From: Cryomorphaceae bacterium | Lineage (GTDB): Bacteria > Bacteroidota > Bacteroidia > Flavobacteriales > Schleiferiaceae | DNA length: 12,839 nucleotides | Assembly: GCA_003444795.1 (NCBI GenBank) | Contig: DLWR01000208.1 | Coordinates: 1 to 12,839 of the forward strand | Direction of reading: 5' to 3' | Part shown: positions 1-7,900 of the stretch, piece by piece | Layout of the letters: the number at the start of each line of letters is the position of its first letter | Position numbering within the stretch: the stretch's first letter is position 1 | The notes under the pieces: generated by a model | The model's database searches: none | The model's input: only the letters and a program-made list of their open reading frames with translations | What the model was told of the DNA's origin: nothing | Made by a program: the position numbers and the translations under genes

Positions 1-151
1 CGGCGAAGGAGACATTACTTTTCAGGCAGAGACCCGTGTATCGAGCGATGACCAGCCCGAAGATATTGCTAGAAAAGTTCAAGAGCTCGAACATGAGCAT
101 TTTGCGCCTGTGGTCCTGAATCTACTAAAACAAGACACCCATGGCCAATAA
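1..151 (+). CDS. purN: Phosphoribosylglycinamide formyltransferase, C-terminal end (partial)
   Basis: The reading frame from base 2 to the TAA at 149-151 is the last 49 codons of a gene that begins before the window. PurN transfers a formyl group from 10-formyltetrahydrofolate to GAR in the third step of purine synthesis, in the cytosol. What is visible fits the PurN C-terminus: GDITFQAETRV resembles the conserved strand that reads G-x-I-I-x-Q in relatives. It is followed by a D-x-P/E-D-I-A helix and then LEHEHFAPVVLNLL, the closing helix with the family's E-H-x-x-x-P-x-V pattern. The catalytic Asn-His-Asp residues lie upstream and cannot be checked. The stop overlaps the next gene's start by 11 bases, which suggests translational coupling. 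The call is by recognition of a short tail, so it is good but not certain. Confidence 0.78.
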   Translation, partial: GEGDITFQAETRVSSDDQPEDIARKVQELEHEHFAPVVLNLLKQDTHGQ

Positions 152-869
152 ACCTAAATTTTATGCGGTATGGGATGGCAATCCCCCAGGGCTTTACACG
201 AATTGGGCGGATTGTCAAAAGGCCATCAATGGAATTTCTGGGGCGCAGTATAAGTCGTATTCCACACGTGAGCAGGCTCAGCGTGCTTTGGACGGGAGCT
301 ACAAAGCGGCCGTAGAAGCGGGCAAAAAGCTGAGCGGCCGTGATCAGGGCGGCAATTTCGGGCAAAATGGAGGCCGACATGGTGCCAAGAGTGGTGGTTT
401 TAAGGGCCAGAGTGGGCGCCGTAACTCTGGATTAAGTGCCGCAGAGCTCAAACGCCGCGGAGAACCAAATTTATACAGTATTGCGGTAGATGCCGCTTCT
501 TCGGGGAATCCTGGGCGCATGGAATACCAGGGCGTGGACACCCAAACTGGCAAATTATTATTTCATCAAGGGCCATTCGCCCAAGGTACCAATAATGTCG
601 GGGAGTTTTTGGCCTTAGTCCATGGCCTGGCTTATCTTAAAAAAGAGGGCAGCGATCGCGCCATTTACAGCGATAGCCGTATTGCCATAGGCTGGGTGCG
701 CAAAAAAAAATGTGGCACCAAACTGGCACCACATTCTTCTAATAAAATTTTATTTGAGCTCATCGTAAGAGCCGAAACTTGGCTTAGATCAAACACTTAC
801 TCCACTTCCATTCTCAAATGGGAAACCAAAGTCTGGGGCGAAATCCCCGCTGATTTTGGGCGGAAGTGA
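141..869 (+). CDS. rnhA: Ribonuclease H with N-terminal viroplasmin domain
   Basis: The protein has 242 residues and should cleave the RNA strand of RNA-DNA hybrids, as in R-loops and replication primers. Residues 4-50 (KFYAVWDGNPPGLYTNW...) form a caulimovirus-viroplasmin (RNase H1 N-terminal) domain, known to bind RNA-DNA hybrids. Residues 60-108 are a Gly/Ser/Lys/Arg-rich low-complexity linker. Residues 110-242 are the RNase H fold with all four expected acidic residues: D117 in VDAASSGNPG, E155 in NNVGEF, D178 in IYSDSR and D238 in IPADFG. The Met at 141 is chosen because the viroplasmin domain starts at once; it overlaps the purN stop by 11 bases. The gene contains a run of nine A at 702-710 (codons for Lys-Lys-Lys) directly followed by a hairpin, described under findings. 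Family call is firm; in vivo role is inferred. Confidence 0.92.
   Translation: MANKPKFYAVWDGNPPGLYTNWADCQKAINGISGAQYKSYSTREQAQRALDGSYKAAVEAGKKLSGRDQGGNFGQNGGRHGAKSGGFKGQSGRRNSGLSAAELKRRGEPNLYSIAVDAASSGNPGRMEYQGVDTQTGKLLFHQGPFAQGTNNVGEFLALVHGLAYLKKEGSDRAIYSDSRIAIGWVRKKKCGTKLAPHSSNKILFELIVRAETWLRSNTYSTSILKWETKVWGEIPADFGRK
702..733 (+). other. A9 homopolymer followed by imperfect hairpin inside the RNase H gene
   Basis: Nine consecutive A at 702-710 encode three Lys codons. They are immediately followed by TGTGG (711-715) that pairs with CCACA (729-733), and CCA (718-720) that pairs with TGG (724-726), around an AAC loop and with a CA/CA internal mismatch. This is seen directly. Whether it promotes slippage is unknown: the hairpin has no spacer from the A run, unlike standard programmed frameshift sites. 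A -1 slip would end at the TAA at 740-742 and remove the last catalytic Asp. Confidence 0.35.
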
Positions 870-1117
870 TTAGTTGAAAGTAGCAGTGATTGATGTAAAT
901 CGATATATGCCCAATCACAATTGTTGCAGACGTTAGTAATCGAAAGTATTTAATATTATTATTCGAGGGCCTATTTTTTTCAGATACGTCATCGGGTGAT
1001 TTTAATCGGTAAACTGCATCAAATCTCCATGAGAATTACGCGGCAGAAATCTTCAAATAATTCCATCCGGGATATCCCACAGAATTGATTATTTTTGACC
1101 CAACACAAAACGACCTG
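870..1117. other. Intergenic gap, AT-rich, no gene seen
   Basis: This 248-base stretch between the RNase H gene and the kinase holds no convincing reading frame or RNA gene. GTGATTG at 886-892 can pair with CAATCAC at 912-918 across a 19-base loop, but no T-run follows, so it is not called a terminator. A TAnnTTTG box lies near the right end. Confidence 0.5.
1090..1097 (+). promoter_or_regulatory. Possible Bacteroidota -7 promoter box for the kinase-purF unit
   Basis: TATTTTTG matches the Bacteroidota -7 consensus TAnnTTTG exactly and lies 20 bases before the chosen ATG at 1118, leaving a leader of perhaps 14 bases. No TTG is present 17-23 bases upstream where the -33 element would be expected, so this is a weak call. 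If the box is used, translation cannot begin at the TTG at 1085. Confidence 0.3.
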
Positions 1118-2041
1118 ATGAGTCAACTCGTAATAGTGGGCACCGTAGCCTTTGACGCCATAGAAACACCTTTCGGTAAAACGGATAAAATACTTGGAGG
1201 CGCTGCCACCTATATTGGCCTTTCGGCTGCCCAATACCATGCAGATGGCGCCCTAGTCTCCGTAGTGGGTGGTGACTTTCCCTCAGAGTATCTCGAGCTT
1301 CTGGTAAGCCGTGGAATGGATACCTCGGGTATTGAAATTATCAAAGAGGGTAAAACATTTTTCTGGGCGGGCAAGTATCATAACGATATGAATACCCGCG
1401 ATACTTTAGCTACGGAACTCAATGTCCTTGCTGATTTTAATCCTGTCGTCCCCGAAAACTATCGCGATGCAGCGGTTGTATTGCTGGGTAATTTGCATCC
1501 TGCGGTCCAATCATCGGTGCTAGATCAAATGGCTGAGCCAAAATTGGTGATTTTGGACACCATGAATTTTTGGATGGAGCATACCTGGGATGCCCTAGTT
1601 GCAGTCATGAACCGTGTGGATGTAATTTCGATTAACGACGAAGAGGCCCGTCAACTCACTGGGGAATATTCCTTAGTGCGTGCCGCGCAAAAAATTCAAG
1701 AAATGGGTCCTAAATATGTCATCATTAAAAAAGGAGAGCACGGAGCCTTGCTATTTCACAAAGATGAGGTGTTTTTTGCTCCAGCCTTACCCCTAGAAGA
1801 AGTTTTTGACCCCACTGGCGCTGGAGATACTTTTGCCGGAGGTTTTGCTGGATTTTTAGCCCAAACCCAAGACTATAGTTTTGACAATATGAAAAAAGCG
1901 ATTGTCCACGGATCGGCTTTGGCCTCGTTTTGCGTCGAGAAATTTGGCACAGAACGTCTTCAAAGCCTAACTAGACAAGAACTCTACGGTCGCCTTCAAC
2001 AATTTAAACAACTCACCCAATTCGATATTGAACTCCATTAA
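1118..2041 (+). CDS. PfkB (ribokinase)-family sugar or nucleoside kinase
   Basis: The protein has 307 residues from the ATG at 1118. It belongs to the PfkB/ribokinase family of cytosolic kinases, which phosphorylate the CH2OH of a sugar or nucleoside using ATP. Seen in the sequence: an N-terminal strand leading to the substrate-binding GG pair (ILGGAATYIG, residues 26-35), the KKGEHG segment at 204-209 before the ATP site, and the family signature DPTGAGDTFAGGFAG with the catalytic base Asp237 and the GAG anion hole. The length is normal. The frame stays open to a TTG at 1085, but the ATG gives the usual MSxLVIVGTVAF start and is preferred. It lies 14 bases before the PurF-like gene, so they are probably co-transcribed. 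The substrate cannot be read from the sequence; ribose, adenosine or another riboside would fit the purine context, which is inference. Confidence 0.88.
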   Translation: MSQLVIVGTVAFDAIETPFGKTDKILGGAATYIGLSAAQYHADGALVSVVGGDFPSEYLELLVSRGMDTSGIEIIKEGKTFFWAGKYHNDMNTRDTLATELNVLADFNPVVPENYRDAAVVLLGNLHPAVQSSVLDQMAEPKLVILDTMNFWMEHTWDALVAVMNRVDVISINDEEARQLTGEYSLVRAAQKIQEMGPKYVIIKKGEHGALLFHKDEVFFAPALPLEEVFDPTGAGDTFAGGFAGFLAQTQDYSFDNMKKAIVHGSALASFCVEKFGTERLQSLTRQELYGRLQQFKQLTQFDIELH

Positions 2042-2055
2042 GCTGCGATAATACA

Positions 2056-3960
2056 ATGAGCGATCCTTTAAAACACGAGTGTGGCATTGCCCTAGTCAGA
2101 TTAAAAAAGCCACTTGACTTTTACAAAGAAAAGTACGGGTCGTCTTTTTACGGGATCAATAAAATGTATTTGATGATGGAAAAACAGCACAACCGCGGCC
2201 AAGATGGGGCTGGTTTGGCTGGCATTAAACTCGACGTCGCACCAGGAGAGCGCTACATCAGCCGCATCCGCTCAAATGCAGCCCAGCCAATACAAGATAT
2301 TTTTGGGCAGATCAATGCACGCATCAATAGCGAATTTGCCAAGGATCCAAGCTTGAGTGAAGATATCGAGCTCCAAAAAAAGCGTATCCCTTATCTCAGC
2401 GAACTGCTCTTGGGTCATGTACGTTACGGTACTTTTGGCGGTAATAGTATTGAAACTGTTCATCCGTTTTTGCGTCAAAACAATTGGATGCACCGCAACC
2501 TCATCATCGCAGGAAATTTTAACATGACCAATACCAATGAGCTTTTTCAAAACCTCATCGAACTGGGCATGCATCCTAAAGAAAAAGCCGACACCATCAC
2601 CGTAATGGAAAAAATCGGGCATTTCCTGGACGACGCAGTGCGTAAACTTTACAAACAAGCCAAAGCCAAAGGATTGAGTAAACAGCAGGCCTCTCCTTAT
2701 ATAGTAGAGCACCTGAGTATCGAAAAAATACTAAAAAAGGCCGCAAAGCATTGGGATGGCGGCTACGCCATGGCTGGGCTGCTCGGTCATGGAGATGCTT
2801 TTGTCTTAAGGGATCCTGCAGGGATTCGTCCGGCCTACTATTATGAAGACGACGAAGTGGTAGTGGTCGCTAGTGAGCGCCCTGTGATCCAGACGGTATT
2901 TAATGTAGCTTTTGAGCAAATTCATGAGCTGACCCCGGGGCATGCTTTGATCATTAAAAAATCTGGGGTGACCGCACTCTCGCAGATTCATCCAGCATTG
3001 CCGCGCAAATCCTGCTCTTTTGAACGCATTTATTTTTCAAGAGGCAGTGATGCCGAGATTTATCGCGAACGCAAAACGCTCGGTCGATTGGTGATGCCCA
3101 AAGTCCTAAAGAGTATTAATCACGACATCAACAATACGGTTTTCTCGTTTATTCCCAATACCGCAGAAACTTCATTCTACGGAATGATGGAAGCCGCTAA
3201 TGACGAGTTAAACAAGCAGAAAACTCAGCAAATTTTGGCCTTAAAGGATCACCTTGAGGCCTCGGCCCTTGAGGCGATACAAAACCAAAAAATACGCACC
3301 GAAAAATTAGCTATTAAGGATGTCAAACTCCGCACTTTTATCACTGAGGACAGCAGTCGGGATGATTTAGTAGCTCATGTGTACGATGTGACTTACGGTG
3401 TGGTTCAACCTCAAGATAATGTGGTGATTATCGATGACAGTATTGTACGCGGGACTACCCTGAAAAAGAGCATCCTAAAAATGCTGGATCGTCTCAATCC
3501 TAAGAAAATTATTGTAGTTTCTTCGGCGCCACAAATACGCTATCCAGACTGCTATGGAATAGACATGGCGCGTCTCGAACATTTAGTCGCGTTTAATGCA
3601 GCCATTGCCTTGCACAAGGAGCGCGGCAACGCGAGCATAGTCGACGAAATTTACGCCAATTGTAAGGCAGCACTGGCTCAAACAGCAGAAGGGCAGGAGA
3701 TTGAAAATCACGTCAAAGCGCTTTATGCGGGTTTTACCGATGAGGAAATCTCCGATAAAATCGCCGAAATTATCACCACAGAAGATCTCGGAGCTAAGGT
3801 CCAAGTGATTTTCCAATCCGTAGATGATTTACACACGGCCTGTCCAGAACATTTGGGCGACTGGTACTTTACTGGGGACTACCCCACAAAGGGTGGATCA
3901 GTGGTGGTCAACCGGGCCTTTGTACACTTTTACGAAGGGAATCCAGAACGCGCTTACTAA
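2056..3960 (+). CDS. purF: Long-form amidophosphoribosyltransferase (PurF-like)
   Basis: This 634-residue protein is a class II glutamine amidotransferase fused to a phosphoribosyltransferase. PurF makes phosphoribosylamine from PRPP and glutamine, the first step of purine synthesis. Visible motifs: nucleophile Cys9 in HECGIAL (exposed only if the first eight residues are removed), NRGQDGAG at 46-53, HVRYGT at 121-126, RDPAGIRP at 252-259, SERP at 273-276, SFERIYFSRG at 321-330, and the PRPP loop VVIIDDSIVRGTT at 456-468. It is well over 100 residues longer than E. coli PurF, with extra material near residues 60-115 and 370-430 and in the C-terminus. The oxyanion-hole HNGN of classical enzymes appears as IAGNFN (151-156), so the expected Asn is Ala. 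It is probably a Bacteroidota-specific branch, and a classical PurF may exist elsewhere in the genome. It follows the kinase closely and ends before a strong terminator. Confidence 0.85.
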   Translation: MSDPLKHECGIALVRLKKPLDFYKEKYGSSFYGINKMYLMMEKQHNRGQDGAGLAGIKLDVAPGERYISRIRSNAAQPIQDIFGQINARINSEFAKDPSLSEDIELQKKRIPYLSELLLGHVRYGTFGGNSIETVHPFLRQNNWMHRNLIIAGNFNMTNTNELFQNLIELGMHPKEKADTITVMEKIGHFLDDAVRKLYKQAKAKGLSKQQASPYIVEHLSIEKILKKAAKHWDGGYAMAGLLGHGDAFVLRDPAGIRPAYYYEDDEVVVVASERPVIQTVFNVAFEQIHELTPGHALIIKKSGVTALSQIHPALPRKSCSFERIYFSRGSDAEIYRERKTLGRLVMPKVLKSINHDINNTVFSFIPNTAETSFYGMMEAANDELNKQKTQQILALKDHLEASALEAIQNQKIRTEKLAIKDVKLRTFITEDSSRDDLVAHVYDVTYGVVQPQDNVVIIDDSIVRGTTLKKSILKMLDRLNPKKIIVVSSAPQIRYPDCYGIDMARLEHLVAFNAAIALHKERGNASIVDEIYANCKAALAQTAEGQEIENHVKALYAGFTDEEISDKIAEIITTEDLGAKVQVIFQSVDDLHTACPEHLGDWYFTGDYPTKGGSVVVNRAFVHFYEGNPERAY

Positions 3961-4087
3961 GCCGTTCGTCGATTATTTTTTTCCTTTAACGAAAAGTAAG
4001 AAAAGTAGGTCAAAAGTATTTTTGCCTTGCCTATATTTGACCACTACCATAACATAAGTAGGTTTAGTTCATGGTAAGATTTGGGGC
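3961..4087. other. Gap after the PurF-like gene with two TAnnTTTG boxes and an imperfect inverted repeat
   Basis: This is the part of the convergent gap before the terminator. TATTTTTG (4017-4024) and TATATTTG (4032-4039) both match the -7 consensus on the plus strand, 15 bases apart, without a TTG at the -33 position. GTAG+GTCAAA (4005-4014) can pair with TTTGAC (4036-4041) and CTAC (4044-4047), with a two-base bulge. If a promoter here were active, it would give a transcript of about 70 bases ending at the terminator. No protein-coding frame of its own is convincing. Confidence 0.25.
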
Positions 4088-4117
4088 AAAAAAGGTGGAC
4101 TCTCGTCCACCTTTTTT
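4088..4117. terminator. Bidirectional intrinsic terminator between purF and sod
   Basis: AAAAAAGGTGGAC (4088-4100) pairs perfectly with GTCCACCTTTTTT (4105-4117) around a TCTC loop. The A-run and T-run give a U-tract in both directions. It sits between the convergent PurF-like gene (ends 3960) and the superoxide dismutase gene (ends 4180), so it can stop both transcripts. Confidence 0.9.
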
Positions 4118-4179
4118 ATTTGCTATACATCGCCCCAGTCAGGGGCCTTTCAGTCAGCGACTACAAAAGCAACTGCTGA

Positions 4180-4788
4180 TTATTTTGCCGCCTCGAAGCG
4201 CTTTGATACTTCCGCCCAATTGATCACATTAAAAAATGCAGACACATAATCAGGACGTCTGTTTTGGTAGTTCAAATAATAAGCGTGCTCCCAAACATCC
4301 AGGCCTAATATTGGCGTACCGCCACAGCCGATTCCTGGCATCATAGGGTTGTCTTGATTGGCTGTAGCGCAAACTTCTAATGTGCCGTCTGCTTGAACAC
4401 AAAGCCAGGCCCAACCAGAACCAAATTGTGTTTTAGCCGCCTGTGAAAACGCCTCTTTGAAGCCGTCAAAACTGCCAAAAGCTGTATCAATAGCCTGGGC
4501 CAATGCGCCTTCTGGGGCTCCCCCGCCATTTGGCCCCATTACTTGCCAAAATAAATTGTGGTTGTAAAACCCGCCACCATTATTGCGCAAAGCCTTATTG
4601 TTCATATCACAAGAGCGCAAAATGCTTTCTATATCTTGGCCTTCAAGAGCCGTACCTGATACTGCGGCATTTAAATTCGCCGTGTAACCCGCGTGGTGTT
4701 TTCCGTGGTGTATTTCCATCGTACGAGCATCGATGTGGGGTTCCAAAGCATCGTGCGCGTAGGGTAATGAAGGTAATTCAAAAGCCAT
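4180..4788 (-). CDS. sodA: Superoxide dismutase, Mn/Fe type
   Basis: The 202-residue protein converts superoxide to oxygen and hydrogen peroxide; no signal peptide is seen, so it is probably cytosolic. The N-terminus ([17 protein letters not shown]) and MEIHHGKHH are typical of the family. The four metal ligands are present: His27, His77 (GFYNHNLFW), Asp164 and His168 in [11 protein letters not shown]. Gln145 in ATANQD and Gly73 before the FYNH motif match the arrangement of Mn enzymes rather than Fe enzymes, so Mn or cambialistic use is likely but not proven. Length and start are standard. It stands alone on the minus strand, convergent with the PurF-like gene and divergent from the helicase gene, with its own candidate promoter. 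Confidence 0.96.
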   Translation of the reverse strand: MAFELPSLPYAHDALEPHIDARTMEIHHGKHHAGYTANLNAAVSGTALEGQDIESILRSCDMNNKALRNNGGGFYNHNLFWQVMGPNGGGAPEGALAQAIDTAFGSFDGFKEAFSQAAKTQFGSGWAWLCVQADGTLEVCATANQDNPMMPGIGCGGTPILGLDVWEHAYYLNYQNRRPDYVSAFFNVINWAEVSKRFEAAK

Positions 4789-4819
4789 AATCGTTGTATT
4801 TAAAGGTTTAAAACTGCTG

Positions 4820-4827
4820 CAAATTTA
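4820..4827 (-). promoter_or_regulatory. Possible -7 promoter box for sod
   Basis: Read on the minus strand this is TAAATTTG, an exact TAnnTTTG match, about 31 bases before the sod start codon. The leader between box and ATG is A/T-rich with no Shine-Dalgarno sequence, as is common in Bacteroidota. No TTG was found at the -33 spacing, so support is moderate. Confidence 0.4.
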
Positions 4828-4915
4828 ACAATAAAATCCCAGTGACGGCGCAGGCCGAATTTGTTACTGTTTATGTGGTTATAGAAAATCTTAATGGTAT
4901 CTTAGAGGGCAGGTT

Positions 4916-7900
4916 ATGGCTCAGTCAAATAAAACATCCCCCCCTTTTCGCGTGTACAATGCCTCGGCGGGCAGTGGCAAAACCTTTGCCCTGACGGTCG
5001 CTTTCTTAGAGAAAATTTTGCATGCCAAAACTGACGATGGATATAAAAAACTTTTGGCCATAACCTTCACCAATAAGGCGGTTGCGGAAATGAAAAATCG
5101 CATCCTGGGTACTTTGGCCTCTTTTGCTCAAGGCGATTTTACAGGCGGTGCAGGAGATTTGGCCAAACAAATTCTCCAGGGGAGTACTATGACCCACGCC
5201 CAATTACAAGCCAAAAGTCAGGCAGTACTTGTGCACCTACTCCACCATTATGCCCAGTTTCACGTAGAAACTATCGATCGGTTTAATCATCGTCTGCTCA
5301 AAACCTTTTCAAAAGACCTGAAACTCAGCAGCAACTTTGAGGTCAGCTTGGAGACTGGTCTATTGCTGGCAGAGGCTGTCGATGCGCTCATTGATCAGGC
5401 TGGACGGGATGACCAAATTACCGACTTATTGGTTTCCTTTGCCCTGAATAAAACTGAGGAAAGTAGGTCTTGGGATATCGCTTTTGACCTGAATGAAACC
5501 GCTTGGATGATTGTCAAAGAAAATGACGCCCCTCATCTGGCGAAGCTCAAAGATGTCCCTCTTGGTGACTTCATCGAGTTCGCGCATAAATTAAGACAAG
5601 AAAAAGAGCAGCGCGAGGATGACATGCGACAGATTGCCCGCGATATAATGGGCCTGTGTGACAGTCATGGTATTTTGTTTGAACACCTGAGCTATGGTTC
5701 ATTTATCAAAATCATGCAGGAAGTTCTCGACCCTAGGTTGGTCCCTAGTTTTGATCGAAAATGGGCACAAAACATTCTACAGCAAGATAATCCTTTGGAG
5801 CCGCGTCATAGACTCTATAAGACTACGGCTCCTAGGGAAATTAAGGCTGCAGTGGATGAGCATCACGATACGATTATCAAAGCACTCGTTCAAATCCACC
5901 GAGCTTTTATCGAGTTTACTCATCTCAAAAACACCCTAAATCAGCTCGTACCGCTGACCGTGGTAGAGGCCATTGAAAAAGAGTTTGAGCGCATCAAAAA
6001 AGAAAACAATACTTTGGTCATTAGTGATTTTAATAAGCTGCTGAGCGAAGAAATTCAAAACCAACCTGCACCCTTTATTTACGAGCGTCTAGGAGAGCGT
6101 TTTACGCATTATTTTATCGATGAGTTTCAGGATACCTCCGCCCTGCAATGGCAGAATTTGCTGCCTCTGATCGAAAATAATTTGGCACAAGCGGACCCCA
6201 CTAACCCAAAACACAGTTTGATGATCGTGGGCGACCCTAAACAATCTATTTATCGTTGGCGAGGCGGACACCCCGAACAATTTATTGACCTATCTCAAGG
6301 AAAAAGCGCAGAGTTACCACGGCCCGAATTAATCACCCTGGGAACAAACTACCGCAGTCATCAACACATCGTTTGGTTTAATAACGAGCTGTATAATTTT
6401 GCTGCAGAAAATTTACCGAATGAAGATCATAAAACCCTGTACAAAAAGGGCAATGAACAAAATATTCATCACAAAAAAAACGGCTTTGTATCTGTCGAAT
6501 TTTTAGACAAAAAGCAGCGGGATGAAGATCCAAAAGACCAGCCCTACTTTCTGGCCATTGAGCGAATCGTCAAAGAACAACTCTTGCGCGGACGTGGGCT
6601 TGGTGACCTTTGTATTTTGACGCGGGACAATAAAAAATGTACAAAAATCGGGGGCTATCTCTCAGAGCAGGGGTATGGTGTGGTTTCTGAAGAAGCCCTG
6701 CTGATACAAAATAACCCGATTGTCTTAGCTCTGGTGGCCTTAGGTTATTTAAGTGCCAATCCACATCAAAAAAGACCACGCGCGCATTTGGGCAACTTGC
6801 TTTATAACACCCATAAACCTGAAGTGACCCGGATGTCCTTTTTGAGGAAGATTACTGCACATGATTTGGGTGAATTTCACGAATTGCTGTGCGAATTGGG
6901 GATTGAATTTAAGCTCAGTCAAATGGCAGCTATGGGTCTTTATGATCGCTTTGCCTACGCTCTAAGTCAATTTGGTTGGGGCCAAAGCGATAGTGCCTAT
7001 GTCACCCAATTTATGGACTGGGTGTTTCAATACGCCAAGCGACCGCAGGCTACGATTTGGCAATTATTGGCTCAATGGGAACAAGACAAAGAAAGTTTGA
7101 GCCTAAATTCTATAGGAGGACAAGAGGCCATTCAAATCATGACCATACACAAGGCCAAGGGCCTTGAATTTCCCGTGGTTATTATGCCCTATGCCCATGA
7201 AAGCTTTAACCCGACTAAAGTTGGCCACATTTGGTATCCTTTCCTAGAGGAAGGGTTCGAAAAATTGCCGGTGCGCTACAGCCCCAGTCTTGCCCAGTAC
7301 AGTCCTACAGGAAAAGAAATTGATGCTGGACTTAGGGAAACTTATTTCTTCGACACTTTAAATCTTTATTATGTCGGGACTACGCGGCCGACGCAGGAGC
7401 TCTACATTTTGTGTGACAAGCTCAGTAACGATTCAAAATCTATGAGTTTTAATCAGGTCCTTAAAGACTTCTTGATATTTAAGGGACTTTGGCGGGAGGA
7501 TTTGGCGCAATACAGTTTTGGGATGCTGCCGACAATAGAAACTAAAATCAAAAAATTGCCAAATACGCTCAGCGCACCACTAGAAGTCGTGACCCCACAG
7601 CAACACCCAATCAGTATGGTTCCCGAGCGTCGTGCGAGCAGTTATTGGTTCGATGTCGGAATAGGATTCGGATCTTTGTTTCATGAACTCATGGCTTTGG
7701 TCATACAAGCGGAGGATTACCCGGAAGCCATTGAGCAAATCAGTAGGAAATACCGACTTGATGAGGATCAAAGACAAAAGGCCAAGGCCCTAGTGGAACA
7801 AACGGTGCGGCATACTGAACTCTCCTATTTGTTTGCTGGCGACCATGAGGTCTTTGTAGAGCGCAGTATTATTACTCCTCATGGCGTTTTGCGGCCCGAC

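Noticed and set aside
886..918. Inverted repeat GTGATTG/CAATCAC as a terminator after the RNase H gene
   Set aside because: Only seven pairs, a 19-base loop, and no T-run on either side.
1085..1117. TTG start giving the kinase twelve extra N-terminal residues
   Set aside because: The extra residues do not match the family's N-terminus, and a TAnnTTTG box falls inside them; the ATG at 1118 gives the expected start.
3824..4057. 77-codon plus-strand frame across the end of the PurF-like gene
   Set aside because: Most of it overlaps purF in another frame; the remainder has no recognisable features.
4503..4790. 95-codon plus-strand frame inside the sod gene
   Set aside because: Entirely antisense to a superoxide dismutase with all metal ligands.
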